Shown: positions 1-11,365 of the stretch, piece by piece
Numbering within the stretch: the first letter of the stretch is position 1
Layout: each line of letters begins with the position of its first letter
Assembly: GCF_048544455.1 (NCBI RefSeq)
Contig: NC_133536.1
Coordinates: 165,588,825 to 165,652,824 of the forward strand
Length of the DNA: 64,000 bases
Direction of reading: 5' to 3'
DNA from: Silene latifolia
Taxonomy: Eukaryota > Streptophyta > Magnoliopsida > Caryophyllales > Caryophyllaceae
Notes under the pieces: model-generated
Told to the model about the DNA's origin: nothing
What the model saw: the letters and a program-made list of their open reading frames with translations, nothing else
The model's database searches: none
Translations under genes and position numbers: made by a program

Positions 1-2
1 TC

Positions 3-2672
3 AAATCAAGTGATCCAAATGAATCGTTCATTTGGCATTGTCGATTAGGTCACATAAACGATAATCGCATAAAAAGATTAATTTCGTCTAATGTGATTAC
101 ACCATTTGATTATCAATCATATGGAAAATGCGAATATTGCCTTCTTGGCAAAATGACTCGAAATCCTTTTAGTGGTAAAGGGACACGAGCAAGTGAACTA
201 TTGGGACTCATACATACCGATGTATGTGGACCAATGAGTATCACCGCTCGAGGAAATTATGACTACTTCATAACCTTCACCGATGACTTAAGTAGATATT
301 GGTATATCTATTTAATGAAGCATAAAAGTGAAGCCTTTGAGAAATTCAAGGAATTTCAAAACGAAGTAGAGAACTAATTGAACAAAAGAATAAAGGCACT
401 ACGATCCGATCGTGGTGGAGAATATCTTAGCCTTGAATTCGATTCACACTTAAAAGGTTATGGTATTATATCACAACTTACTCCACCCGGAACACCACAA
501 CTCAATGGTGTTGCCGAAAGGAGAAATCGAACCCTACTTGATATGGTTCGATCCATGATGAGTCAAATCGAGTTACCGAACTCGTTTTGGGGATTTGCGA
601 TTCAAACCGCAATAAAATCTTTGAACGTAAGTCCAACCAAAGCAACTGAAAAGACTCCATATGAGATATGGAGAGGAAAGGTTCCAGTTCTATCCCATAT
701 GAAAATTTGGGGTTGTGATGCTTATGTCAAAATTAAAAATGACAATAAGTTGGCACCACGATCCGAAAAATGCATTTTTGTAGGTTGTCCCATGGCCTCA
801 CGAGGCAATTACTTCTATAAGCCTCAAGAAAACAAAGTGTTTGTGTCTCGAGATGCTGTCTTCCTAGAAAGTGACTTTATTTCTAGGAGACAGAGTGGGA
901 GAAATTTTGAACGTGATGAAGTTCAAGAGCCACAAACCGAGGTAGAGACGCAAGGAGATGTTCCTTCGTCGTCTAATGCGGTTGTCCCTCCTCCACTTAG
1001 AAGAACGGGCCGAGTTATTCGCCATCCCGATCGATATGTGGGACTTATCGAAGAAGATGGAGCACTCGATGTGTTTCTTTTAGAAAGTGACGAGCCCGCC
1101 ACCTACAAAGCCGCAATCTCTAGTCCAAATTCCTCCTTATGGCTTGAAGCCATGAAGTCCGAGATGGATTCTATGCATGAAAACCAAGTTTGGAACTTGG
1201 TGGATTTGCCTAAAGGGGAAAGACCTCTTCAATGCAAATGGATTTTCAAGGTCAAGAATGGCATAGAAGGACATGATGATGTCTACAAAGCTAGGCTAGT
1301 GGCAAAAGGATTTACCCAAGTGCAAGGTCTCCATTATGATGAAACCTTCGCCCCCGTAGCCATGCTAAGATCCATATGGATTTTGTTAGCGATTGCCGCA
1401 TTTCATGATTATGAAATATGGCAAATGGATGTCAAAACCGCTTTTCTAAATGGGCATTTATAAGAGGAGGTGTACATGATACAACCCGAAGGTTTTGTCG
1501 ATTCTAAAAATCCTAACAAAGTGTGCAAACTTAAGAGATCCATTTATGGTCTTAAGCAAACATCTAGAAGTTGGAATCATCGATTCGATCATGTGATAAA
1601 AGAGAATGGTTTCACTCTGAGTGTTGAGGAACCATGTTTATACATGAAATTTAGTGGGACCAATGTTGTGTTCCTAATCTTGTATGTCGATGACATACTA
1701 CTCATTAGAAATGATATTTCGATGTTGTCTTCCGTTAAGAAGTGGTTAGGTAACCATTTCCAAATGAAGGATTTAGGAGAGGCACAACGCATATTAGGTA
1801 TCCGGATCCATAGAGATAGATCCAAGAGGATATTTGCACTAAGTCAAGAATCTTATGTTGATAAGATTCTTCGACGTTTCAGCATGGATAAATCAAAAAG
1901 GGGATTGGTACCTATGGTAACTGGGACAATATTGAGCAAGTCTCAATCTTCCTCCGAACCCCATGAGGTTGAACTCATGAAGATGATCCCTTATGTTTCC
2001 GTTATTGGATCAATCATGTAAGCCATGATATGCACACATCCTGATGTCTCATATTCATTGAGCATGACGAGTAGATATCAAGGAAATCCAGGTGAGAGTC
2101 ACTGGATAGCCGTCAAGAACATCCTTAAGTACTTGAGAAGAACTAAGGATTCTATCTTAGTGTTTGGAGGAGACACCGAGCTCGGTGTTAATGGTTACAC
2201 GGACTCAAGTTTCCAAACGGATAGAGATGACATGAAATCATAAGCTGGTTTCGTTTTCATGCTCAATGGTGGTGTCGTTAGCTGGAGAAGCTTCAAGGAA
2301 ACTGTGCCTGCGGATTCAACAACGGAGGCTGAGTACGTTGCAGCATCAGAAGCTGCCAAGGAAGCTGTGTGGATCAGGCAATTCACGGAAGGTCTAAGAG
2401 TAGTACCTACCGCCAATGATCCCATCACTCTCTATTGTGATAATAGTGGGACAATCTTCCAAGCTAAAGAGCCAAAGTCTAGTAATAGATCTAGACATGT
2501 ACTTAGAAAATATCATGTAATTAGAGATTTCATTGAAAGAAAGGAAATTGCGATATGTAAGGTTGGGACAGATGATAACATAGTTGATCCGCTCACCAAG
2601 CCTTTATCGCAGGCTAAGCATGATGGACATGTTGCGTCCATGGGACTTAAACGTGTACCAAGTTTGTGTTAG
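3..2672 (+). pseudogene. copia 1 pol (integrase, reverse transcriptase, RNase H), four in-frame stops
   Basis: One reading frame is open from base 3 to a terminal stop at 2670-2672. It is broken only by stop codons at 375-377, 1461-1463, 2019-2021 and 2241-2243, with no frameshift. Domains in order: the pre-integrase zinc finger (WHCRLGH at 48-68, then CEYCLLGK), the integrase core with HTDVCGP, SDRGGEYL and the glutamate in NGVAERRNRT, a Pro-rich linker, reverse transcriptase with LYVDDILLI (about 1681-1707), and RNase H with GYTDSSF, STTEAEYVAA and CDNSGTIF. Compared with copia 2, stops one and four replace Gln codons, stop two a Glu codon and stop three a Tyr codon. The protein would integrate and reverse transcribe the element, but this copy cannot make it. 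Confidence 0.93.
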
Positions 2673-3426
2673 ATTTTGAAATTAAATAAAAGTGTTGTTT
2701 TTGTTCATGTTCATAATCACATTTGTCTTTTATCTTTTCTTTATACATTGTTACATCCAAACGGGTTGTAGTGACAATTGAACCCCGTTAAAGTGAACAC
2801 GGATTAATATTGTATTCGCCCATAGTCACTTGTATGAGGTGACGTCTCGAAGTGACTAGAGTGTGATGCGATTGATGGAAAGTTCAAGTGCCATGGAGTC
2901 ATGTGTGATGACTAGTCGATCACATAGGCAGACTGTTAGGAACACTTTGTCAGGCCTTATGACCACTTATAGAGTTCTGACAAATTTATATAGCCTGGTC
3001 GTGGCGAGAGCTACTATAGTATTCAAATGAGTCGATTCTTTTGACTAAAGACTATTCGCCTAAGGTGTCACAGTTTCAGATTAATTTTGATTTATGTTAC
3101 TACGACCTTCGTAAATGGGGTCAAATGGGCATATTTTGGGTTATGATGGCTGTGGCTAGTTGAAGAGAATGAGTGCGATAGGAATTGTCCACCCCTTGTC
3201 AGGGTTATAACAATATCTCAGGGCCACTCGAGGAGTAATAAACTGGAAATGCGTGGCCACGCTCGGAAGGTATCTATAGTAGATAATTCCGGTCAATCAG
3301 TTATTCTCTAGATCGAGGAAACCACTCTCGATATGATCACTTGCAAGTACGACCTGAAAGACACCTTGCATTGAGTGGGAGATAGTAATAGGACAAGAGA
3401 ATTGATGATGCACACTTGTCGAGGAC
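2673..3426 (+). other. copia 1 untranslated region between pol and 3' LTR
   Basis: This has no coding capacity that I can support. It aligns by eye with 19245-19998 in copia 2, including the shared phrases around gactaga, the hundred bases after cggtca and the run just before the polypurine tract. The conservation shows it is part of the element and not an unrelated insertion. Confidence 0.75.
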
Positions 3427-3437
3427 AAGTGGGAGAT
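3427..3437 (+). promoter_or_regulatory. copia 1 polypurine tract
   Basis: The purine-rich string AAGTGGGAGAT directly precedes the 3' LTR. The same string precedes the copia 2 3' LTR at 20000-20010. It is the expected primer for plus-strand DNA synthesis. Confidence 0.8.
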
Positions 3438-4710
3438 TGTTGGAATATGTGTCCTCCGACAATAATGCGATCACAACTGTCGATCATGATAATCACATGT
3501 TTAAATCTCATTTTCAGAATACACGTGGGAAGTAATATTTTACTGTCAACTGGTCCACACTTATCGGTAATGATTGGCTGACTAGAGTTTGACTTACTGT
3601 CGTGCGACGGTGGTGATCAGTTGATCCCCTTAGGCCATACCTAAAGGGTAACACTCTTAATTGATTATTTAATTGATCGTATGTCGATACGAGTTAATCA
3701 AATTGCTTAAAATTGACGGATGATTTTGGAAGTAATATTTACGTGTCTTATTGTAATTTGATTATAATAAGATACGGTCTAAGTAATCGAATTGTTTTAT
3801 TACTTAGATGAAATTATTGTTTACGGAAACAATTGAAACAGAATGAATAAATTATTATAAATACATAATGTTGTAGTTTATAATTCGGAAACACTTTTGG
3901 TACAAGTAATTATGAATTACTATGATAATTTTGACATATTTTATTAATATGTTGATTTTTAATTGTTAAAAATACATTTTATATATAAGATGTCATGTAA
4001 TGTGTCACATGTGACATATTGACAAAATCACATATAAAATGGACTCATTCATTTTATGTGTGTGTACCGAAATGGAGGGAGTATTAGGATAAAAATTGTG
4101 TTGATTCTATATAAGTGGAAAACATAATTATAAAACCTACACATAGCCTTGCATACATAGCTTTCTCTTGGGAAGAAAAGGAGAGCATGCATTGGGCTTT
4201 CTCCCTTCCCCATTTCCGGTTTTCCCATAAGAAAAGAGCAAATATTTTTGCTTATTTTTCACTCTTACACTACATGCAAACTAGTGTATTATTCATTCAA
4301 TATATCTCTCATAAAATTTATAGAAAGAGAATAGAGAAAAACTCCAAAAATTCTTCCTTACTCTTGACCGAATAAACAAGAGTACCAACAATATTTTGGG
4401 TCAATTTTTATTAAGATTAGTATTGTTCTAGTAATAATAATATTAGTCTTTAAGAGGTTACCTTGGGTATATATCTTTGGGAGGGATTCTACCTTTGAAT
4501 CCTTGTTCTTCCATTTCTAAGGAAAGCTCAAGAACAAGTGAGAAGGAGAACTCACTTGTGCCCTAAATCCGAAATACCCATAGTAAGAATGACGATTTCT
4601 TCCCTTTTCTCATTATGTTTGCATGCATAAGATCTATATTTAATTTTATGACTAAATTAAATTGTAACATATATGAATATGTTGTAAAACGAGATTAATA
4701 TTTTCTAACA
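3438..4710 (+). repeat. copia 1 3' LTR (1273 bp)
   Basis: The LTR starts with TGTTGGAATATGTG just after the polypurine tract and ends with CTAACA. It shares blocks with the copia 2 LTRs, such as the stretch around TAATGATTGGCTGACTAGAG, but it is clearly diverged, so the two elements are separate subfamilies. It is AT-rich in its second half and contains a TATA-like site. Confidence 0.85.
4108..4114 (+). promoter_or_regulatory. TATA-like site in copia 1 LTR
   Basis: TATATAA occurs in the LTR about 670 bp from its start, followed within 100 bp by pyrimidine-rich sequence. This is a plausible promoter of the element, seen by position and motif only. Confidence 0.4.
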
Positions 4711-5031
4711 TTCAAACCATGATCGTAGTTCGAAATGTTTTGTAAATTTATTTGGGTTTTGTACTTGTATCCCTCTTTTATAAGAAAGGACTGCCTACGT
4801 ATCCACCTGAAAAGGTGAAATCAAACCATGCTTGTAGTTCAGGGGTTTTGTTGCAGTGCAAATGGATGTTGCCTTTGATAGATCAAAGGGCATTCGAAAC
4901 GGGCAAGGTACCGCAACTTAGACTCGATAAAACATGTAATTTCAAATCAGAACGCGTTGAGGAACTTGACTTTAAAGGGTTAAGGTGGTCGCTAGTTGTA
5001 AAACTAGGGTGAGGTTGTTGGTTGCTAGGGT
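4711..5031 (-). other. G1 3' untranslated region
   Basis: This is sequence downstream of the integrase stop at 5032-5034, up to the edge of copia 1. It holds the phrase GGATACGTAGGCAG (minus strand, near 4790), preceded by a short GTTTGATTTCACC block. Similar phrases are common after pol in plant Tat elements, from general knowledge. I see no gene in it. The distal 3' part of the element is cut off by copia 1. Confidence 0.6.
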
Positions 5032-6270
5032 TCAAGGGTAGTATTTCTTGAGTTGGTCTAGGTTGGTCGGGTTTGTAATATCCTCCCCATCTAGGTCACT
5101 CAGTCTCACTGCGCCCCCCGAAAGTATTTTCTTGACCAGGTATGGTCCGACCCAATTGGGTTTGAATTTCCCCCTCGGATCGACGGGTAACGGTGCTCGA
5201 ACCGACTTGAGGACCAAGTCGCCTTCCTTGATGTTCCTGGGTTTAACCCTTTTATTGAATGTCCGTTGTATACGTCGTTGGTATAGCTAGACGTTGTGCA
5301 AGGCATTGAGCCGCCGTTCAACTAGAAGCATGAGTTGTTCAAACCTTCGACGGGTCCATTCCGCCTCAGGAACTTGACTCTCCAGTAGGATGCATAGAGA
5401 TGGGACCTCTAACTCTACCGGTTGAACTGCCTCCATACCGTATGCTTGATGATGGTGACTAGAGTTTTGTTTGCTGCCTCTACTGCTCCGTTGGTTTGGG
5501 GACGATAGGGGGATGATCGATGTCGCTTGATTTTGTATTTGTCCAGCAAAGCTTGAGTTTCCGCCCGGAAGTGAGAGCCTTGATCGTTGATGATTTCATG
5601 GGGTACTCCATGTCTGTAGATGATGTTGTCCTGGATGAACTTGGCCACTTATTTGGCAGTCAAGACTGCATATGACTGTGCTTCTACCCATTTGGTGAAG
5701 TAGTCGATGGCGACGAGGACGAAGCAATGCCCCTTGGTGCCTATCGGGTTGACTTTCCCGATGATGTCTATGCCCCAGGTCGAGAATGGCCAGGGTGATG
5801 TCATGGTGTATAAAAGGGATGGTGGTATGTGTTGTATGTTGGCGAAGATTTGGCAATTGTGGCAATGTTTGACGTAGTTGCGGCAATCGGCTTCCATGGT
5901 GGTCCAATAATAGCCTAACCACGTGATTTTTCGGGTCAGCATCATTGCGCTCATGTGAGGGCCACATTCTACGTCGTGAACCTCTCCCATGACTTTTTTG
6001 GCTTTGTAATGGTCAATGCAAAGGAGGAGAATCCCTTGGGGTATTCTTTTGTATAATTGTTCTTGGTTTATCACGAATTGTGATGCAAGTAAACGGATGG
6101 CTCTTTGTCCTCTTGGATCAGAGTTGGGAGGGAATTCTTTTTTGGTTTTGTAGTTGAGGAGGCCTTTGTACCACGGTTCGACATGGTTTTCCTCGTCGTT
6201 GTTGATGGTGCGGATGTGGCAAGTGGAAGTAGTCGACTTGGTCGAAGAATTTAGCCTCTTGATTGATTTT
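5032..6270 (-). pseudogene. G1 integrase (broken)
   Basis: Minus-strand blocks give the whole integrase. The zinc-binding part lies upstream of the core (HCHNCQIF near 5850). The core has WGIDIIGKV (about 5760) and INDQGSHF (about 5590), then the catalytic Glu in GAVEAANKTL. A C-terminal part (5217-5032) with KFKPNWVGPYLVKK and RLSDLDG ends in KKYYP. Lesions: the frame is lost just after the RNase H stop at 6274, there is an in-frame TAA at 5649-5651, a frame change follows the stop at 5415-5417, and a TAG falls in the linker near 5286. The enzyme would insert the element cDNA into the chromosome. This copy is dead. Confidence 0.88.
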
Positions 6271-6273
6271 TGC

Positions 6274-6951
6274 TTAGTAGGGTGCTAAGCTGTCGCTTCG
6301 GATTTTCCATGATCCGGACACCTGATTGATGATGAGTGAGGAATCGCCGTGGACCCTCAGTCTCTTGATGCCAAGAGTTATGGTTGCTTGTAGGCCGATG
6401 AGGCATGCTTCATATTCGGCGGCATTGTTGGTGACGGCGAAGTCTAGTTTGACCGAGATCGGAACATGTTCTCCCTCTGGTGATATTAGAAGGATTCCTA
6501 CCCTTAAACCTCTTAGATTAGATGCACCATCGAAGTATAGGTCCCATGCATCGGTGTCGGCACAAAGGATGTCTTCGTCAGGAAGTGACCATGTGTCGGT
6601 CGTTGGATCCTCGTTGACGGGATTTTCTGCTAGGAAATCGGCAACCGCCCTTCGCTTGATAACCTTGAGGGGTACGAACTTGAGATCAAACTCGGATAGC
6701 ATGAGTGTCCATCTAGACAGCCTTCCGTTTAGTACGGGTTTTTCGAAAATGTATTTGACTGGGTCCATCTTGGAGTAAATGTGAACGGTGTAGCTGAGCA
6801 TGTAGTGTCGCAGCTTCTTTGTTGACCATACTAGGGCAAGGCATGTCTTTTCCTGTTGGGTGTACCTTGTCTCAAACTCGATGAACTTTTTGTTGATGTA
6901 GTAGATGGCTCGTTCTTTGCCGGCGACTGTTTGTGCTAGCATTGCTCCCAT
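6274..6951 (-). pseudogene. G1 RNase H pair (retroviral-type plus second RNase H)
   Basis: The first half matches the gypsy RNase H that follows reverse transcriptase (KERAIYYINKKF, then SRWTLMLSEFDLKF). It is followed by a second RNase H-type domain with DLYFDGASN (first catalytic Asp), NNAAEYEACLIGL (Glu) and RVHGDSSLIINQV (Asp). A second domain of this kind is known from Tat-lineage elements, where it is thought to have been acquired from an archaeal-like RNase H. The frame is continuous with reverse transcriptase except for a TAA at 6994-6996, and it ends at 6274-6276. Confidence 0.87.
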
Positions 6952-6993
6952 GGCTGTGTCGGTGACAGTCAGGTACAGGGATAAGGGAATTCC

Positions 6994-8283
6994 TTATTGA
7001 GGTGGCATGAGGACAGGAGGCTTGGATAGGATTTCCTTTATCCTGTCGAAGGCCTTTTGACAGTCGTCGTCCCAATCGGTGTGATCGGAAGCGCGAAGCT
7101 TCTTGAAGATTGGTTCACAAATCATGGTGAGCTTGGCTATGAAGCGGCTGATGTACTGAACCTGACCGAGAAATCCCCGAATCTCCTTCTCGTTCTTAGG
7201 TCGAGGCATTTGTTGAAGGGCTTTGATTTTTGTTGGATCAATCTCAATGCCTCTTTTGCTTACGACATGTCCCAGGAGCTTTCCGGAGGTGACCCCGAAT
7301 GCACATTTCTGAGGATTTAGTCTCATGTTGTATTTCCGCATACGAGCGAAGAATTTTTGGAGGGCGCTGATGTGGTTGTCCCGTTCTTTTAATTTGACGA
7401 TCATGTCATCGACATATACCTCTACCTCCTTGTGCATCATATCATGTAGGAGAGTGGTAGCGGTTCTTTGATAGGTTACTTCCGCATTGATTAGACCGAA
7501 AGGCATGACCGTGTAACAGTATGTACCCCACTGCATAGTGAATGCAGTCTTGTGCATGTCTTCCTCAGCCATTTTGATCTGGTTATACCCAGCATACCCA
7601 TCCATGAATGATAGGAGGGCGTGCTCGGCGTTATTGTCCACCAAGATGTCAACTTGTGGCAAAGGGAAGTCGTCCTTTGGACTTGTTTTGTTCAGATCCC
7701 TGAAGTCGACTCAAACCCGAATTCTTCCGTCTTTCTTCGGTACAGGCACAATGTTGGCCACCCAGTCAGAGTATTCAGACACTTTGATGAATCCAGCCTT
7801 GAACTGTTTATCCACCTCTTCTTTGATTTTCAAGGCCCATTCAGGACGCATTCGGCGCAACTTTTGCTTCACGGGTTTAGCTCCGGGCTTAATGAGTATC
7901 TTGTGCTCCGCAATCTCCCTGTCGATCCCAGGCTTGTCTCTGTAGGACCAGGCAAATACGTCCTTGTATTCGTGTAGGAGGTCAATGAATTGTTGTCTTT
8001 CCGAGGGGTCAAGGGTTGTCCCTATCCTAAGTTCTTGAGGTGTGTTGTCGGTCCCTACATTAATAGGTTCGGTCTCCTCAATGATGGGGGTCCTAGTTTC
8101 TCGTTTGTCAAGTTCTTTGGCTAGGTGAGGTGGGTAGTCACTCAAGTCAAATTCCTCATAGTCATTCAGAATTGCATTGCAGTTAAATTGAGACGAGTCA
8201 TAAGCAAACTTAGCGTTCATTAAGTCGACTTGAGCGAAGAGCTCGGATAGGACAGACATCTCATGGGCAGTCAGAGGCGACAC
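6994..8283 (-). pseudogene. G1 reverse transcriptase
   Basis: The frame is in register with the upstream blocks. It has the N-terminal part (KPVKQKLRRMRPEWALKIK, VPKKDGRIRV), an in-frame TGA at 7711-7713 inside the VxVDFRDLN motif, then FMDGYAGYNQIKM, VMPFGLINAEVTYQR, the catalytic YVDDMIV (about 7400) and LGHVVSKRGIEIDP. The catalytic Asp pair is intact. The stop sits where family members usually have Cys, so a single change would explain it. The enzyme copies element RNA into DNA. Confidence 0.9.
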
Positions 8284-8286
8284 AGC

Positions 8287-9177
8287 TCAGGAGGTGGCCC
8301 CTAGAACAAGCTCCAGGTTGTCACTTTCCATGGGAGTGGGGGTGACCCTAATTAACTCGGCCTCGGAAGCAACCACAAGTTTGTGATTAAACAGTAGAAA
8401 GGGGACTCTGACTGGGACATCAGGAGTGCTAGGAGCTAAGACAAACTCTAACTCTGACTCAGACTCGGATTCTTCTTCATTTCTCTCTTTGAACATAGGG
8501 CCTTCTCCTGTTGTAATCTTGAAGATGCGGCCTTGACGATCGGTCCACTTGACAGTTTTCCTCCAGCCTTGTATAGCTTTCTCTGGGTCAGTATCAGAGA
8601 TTAAGGCGGTGGGGTCAAACTGGTTGTCTTTTAGGGCAATGTTGATGATGTTCTCATAGCCGAGGTGCTTGATGTTGTCTTCCCCGAAGAGGAGAGTGAC
8701 AACTTGTCCGTCGAGGCAAGGGGTCGACTCAGATTTGGCTGATACAGCTTTGGTGTTGTCGGGGATGAAGTACCAGTCTTGGAAGACTTCTACCCCCGGG
8801 TGTCTGACCTTGGCCACAGAATCATAGATCGGCTCAGGAAAGCCGTGGTAGAGCTCGGATACTCCCTCGGGGACAAAGTATCCATTGAGGGTCAAATGAT
8901 AGGGACGGAGAACAACTCCGTGCTTCTTGCGCTTCCGTATTAGGAGGTTAGTCTCCTGTATGTCTTCGTCGGTAGGCTCATAGCCTAGCCCGAAGGGGAT
9001 GTTGGGGACCTTAGCCTGTTTCAAGGGAGGTAAGGTGCTCTTCAGCGGATTGAGGGGTAAACCCGAGAAGTAACCCTGGCGCATCAGAATACGGTTGACT
9101 GTGAGGTTGGCAAACGGGTCACAATCAAAGGGTGTTGATTCATCGTTTAGGGCATTCATAGCTTGGAATCCCCACAT
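8287..9177 (-). pseudogene. G1 polyprotein spacer between protease and reverse transcriptase
   Basis: This is a 296-codon open block in the same frame as the protease and reverse transcriptase, separated from them only by TAA (9220-9222) and TGA (8287-8289). It starts around MWGFQAMNAL and contains PFGLGYEPT, PYHLTLNGYFVPEG and an acidic stretch. Tat elements carry such a poorly characterised region here. No enzymatic motif is visible, so I assign no function. Confidence 0.75.
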
Positions 9178-9219
9178 CTTACTGTCTTCCTCCTCAATGG
9201 CTTGGGAGACTATTCCCTT

Positions 9220-9645
9220 TTACATGACGGCTTTGATCGGGGAAGTGGGAATTGTGTTAGTCTTTCCGTTGAAAGGGACCCTGATTTTCTGATGAAGGGT
9301 TGAGGTGACTGCCTTGACGGCGTGAATCCAGGGGCGTCCCAGAAGCATGTTGAAGGTGGCGTCGATGTCGACTACCTGAAAACTGGTTTGCCTTTCCAAA
9401 GGTCTGGTTGTAACGGTTAGGGTGATAAGCCCTGCAACCTTACGACGAGTGTCGTCATAAGCGCGTAATCCTTGATTAGTTGGGACCAAATCAGCTTCTT
9501 TGATACCCAGCTTATGAGCCGTTTTGAGGGGAATGACATTAACAGCAGATCCGTCATCCACAAGAACCATAGGAAATTTTGAGGCACTGTACGGTGATGT
9601 ATAGGGCCAGGTTATGGTTGGCTCCGAAGGGAGGGATATCCTCAT
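9220..9645 (-). pseudogene. G1 aspartic protease
   Basis: VLVDDGSAVNVIPL gives the active-site motif in the DDGSA form seen in Tat elements. It is followed by FQVVDIDATFNMLLGRPWIH, the hydrophobic flap and C-terminal part. The gag frame overlaps this block at 9554-9645 but is in another register, so a one-base indel near 9580 separates them. The enzyme would cleave the polyprotein. Confidence 0.87.
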
Positions 9646-11360
9646 CAGAGAAGATGACCGGGTTGTTTAGATCGGGGACGTCCATTGTCATGTGTGCTAC
9701 CACTTCTTCAGGGGAGGAGGTAGAGGGAACAGTCAGTTTTCCCAAGGTTTGCAGCAGAGCTTGCCGATGCTCGAAGGATGTGGCGATCAGTTGCCAAATT
9801 GAAATTTTGGCTTTTGCCTTTCGCACTTGTTTGAGGATCGAATTCTCGGGAGCCTTTGGTTGAGTGTCCACGTCCGGGATAATTTGGTCATTCGTTGTTG
9901 GAATGACTATGGAATTGTTTGGGTTTTGATAGGGGCGTCCGGACCGGGCAAGATAACCGATCTCTTTTGCCTGTTTTCCTTTTCCCGGGACCACATAGAC
10001 GTCCTCAGCGTCATCTCTCCAGATACCATTGACTTCGGGATCTCGAGGGTACCTTGGAGGGGTATTCCTTGGTGGGCAGTTTTTGTGAGGGAAGTTTTTA
10101 TGAGGGTAATTTTTGTGAGGGTAATTTTTGTGAGGGTGATTATTGTGGGGGTGATTATTGTGGGGTGCGTGCCAGAATGGTCGCGGGAGCAATCCTTCCT
10201 GGTGAGGATAGTTTTGGGTGTTCGGAGAACCCTCCCTCGGGCGCGGTGCTGGTGTCGATGGGTTGAAAATCAACATGCGGTAGGCATCGTCAAGTTGATT
10301 AATCCTTTCCGAGAGACTGGCTATAGCCTCCTCAACTTGTTGGAACATGGCAAGCATGGTTGCGGCGCTGAGCACGAATACCCCGTCCGTTGTATCCTTC
10401 TCCAGGACATTCACCTCATCATCAATTGGTAGAATGAGGTGTGAGCAGTCTAAGGTCAGCTCATCATCGGAGATATCATGGATTCCCAAAGGGTTTGTCT
10501 TGTTGTTTGGTTTAGTTTGTGGAGGCAAAGGTAATTCCCCTTTTTCGATCATGTCCTGAATGACGTGTTTGAGCTTGAAACAGGTTTCCGTGTCATGACC
10601 TTTTCCTTGGTGGTATTGGCAGTAGGCATTAGGGTTCCAGAAACGGGACTTCTTAGCATCGGACGGATCCGGAGTGAGTCCGATCGGTTGTAATTTCCCT
10701 TGGTCCATAAGATTTTTAGGGCGCTTGCATAAGTTGACCCTAGGTTGGTGAACACTCTTTGAGGGTGCTCATCTCTTTTTGTGATTGGCTCGGGAAGGTT
10801 GACCTCGTCAATTTTGTTTGTTTGACCATAAGGGCGAGATCCGGTTGATGTAGATCCCTGGTAGCCTCTACCAGTAGTTTTGGCTAGGACACCCTTTCGG
10901 AGGTCGTCTTCAATGCGAGTTCCAAGGATTTGTAGATCCTGGAATGTCTTGATGTTTTGGTACCTCTGCAAGTTGGCATATACCGGGTGGAGATTGTTGA
11001 CAAAATTCTCCACCAAAGTTGACTCGCTTGGCTTGCTGACCAATTGAGTGCTTACTCTCCTCCAACGGGTTAGGAATTCTCTGAATCCCTCCTTATCATT
11101 TTGAGTTAGGACCTCAAGAGTACGGGTGTTGGTCTGAATCTCGACATTGTCGGCATATTGCTTAGCAAATTCAACTGCAACCTCATCCCAGGTAGTGAGG
11201 TTCTTTGGGTCAAGGGAGTAATACCATTGGCGAGGGATCGGTTCCAGGGACGATGGAAAGATCCGGATGAAGAGTTCCTGTTTGACCCCCTTTATGGCCA
11301 TGTAGTCCTTGAAGGCTCAGATGTGATTGAGTGGGTCCTCCACTCCCTTGAATTTGGGCA
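9554..11360 (-). pseudogene. G1 gag, main part
   Basis: From 11360 leftwards there is a capsid-like domain (FPSSLEPIPRQWYYSL, FAKQYADN, EGFREFLTRWRRV, LVENFVNNLHPVY), then a frame change near 10715 and a second block with a zinc-knuckle-like CQYHQGKGHDTETC (about 10600). A TGA near 11320 and the indel near 10715 are the lesions. Near 10160-10080 the protein has five-residue repeats rich in His, Asn and Pro (NHPHN, KNYPH). Copia 2 is inserted at 11366, separating this part from the N-terminus at 21330-21622. Gag builds the virus-like particle in the cytoplasm. Confidence 0.85.
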
Positions 11361-11365
11361 CATCA
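11361..11365. repeat. copia 2 target site duplication, left copy
   Basis: CATCA immediately precedes the TGTT start of the left LTR. It is repeated exactly after the right LTR. Confidence 0.93.

Larger units (their letters stand above)
1..4710 (+). mobile_element. Ty1/copia retrotransposon 'copia 1', 3' part (integrase to 3' LTR)
   Basis: The window opens inside the pol gene of a copia element. The visible order is GAG-pre-integrase zinc finger, integrase, reverse transcriptase, RNase H, about 750 bp of untranslated sequence, polypurine tract and a 3' LTR ending in CTAACA at 4710. The same family occurs as copia 2 at 11366-21324, and that copy supports the LTR start, the polypurine tract and the domain order. 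The 5' LTR, gag and protease lie outside the window. Copia 1 abuts Tat sequence at 4711, so I infer that it inserted into the 3' end of G1. Its TSD cannot be tested because the 5' end is missing. Confidence 0.93.
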
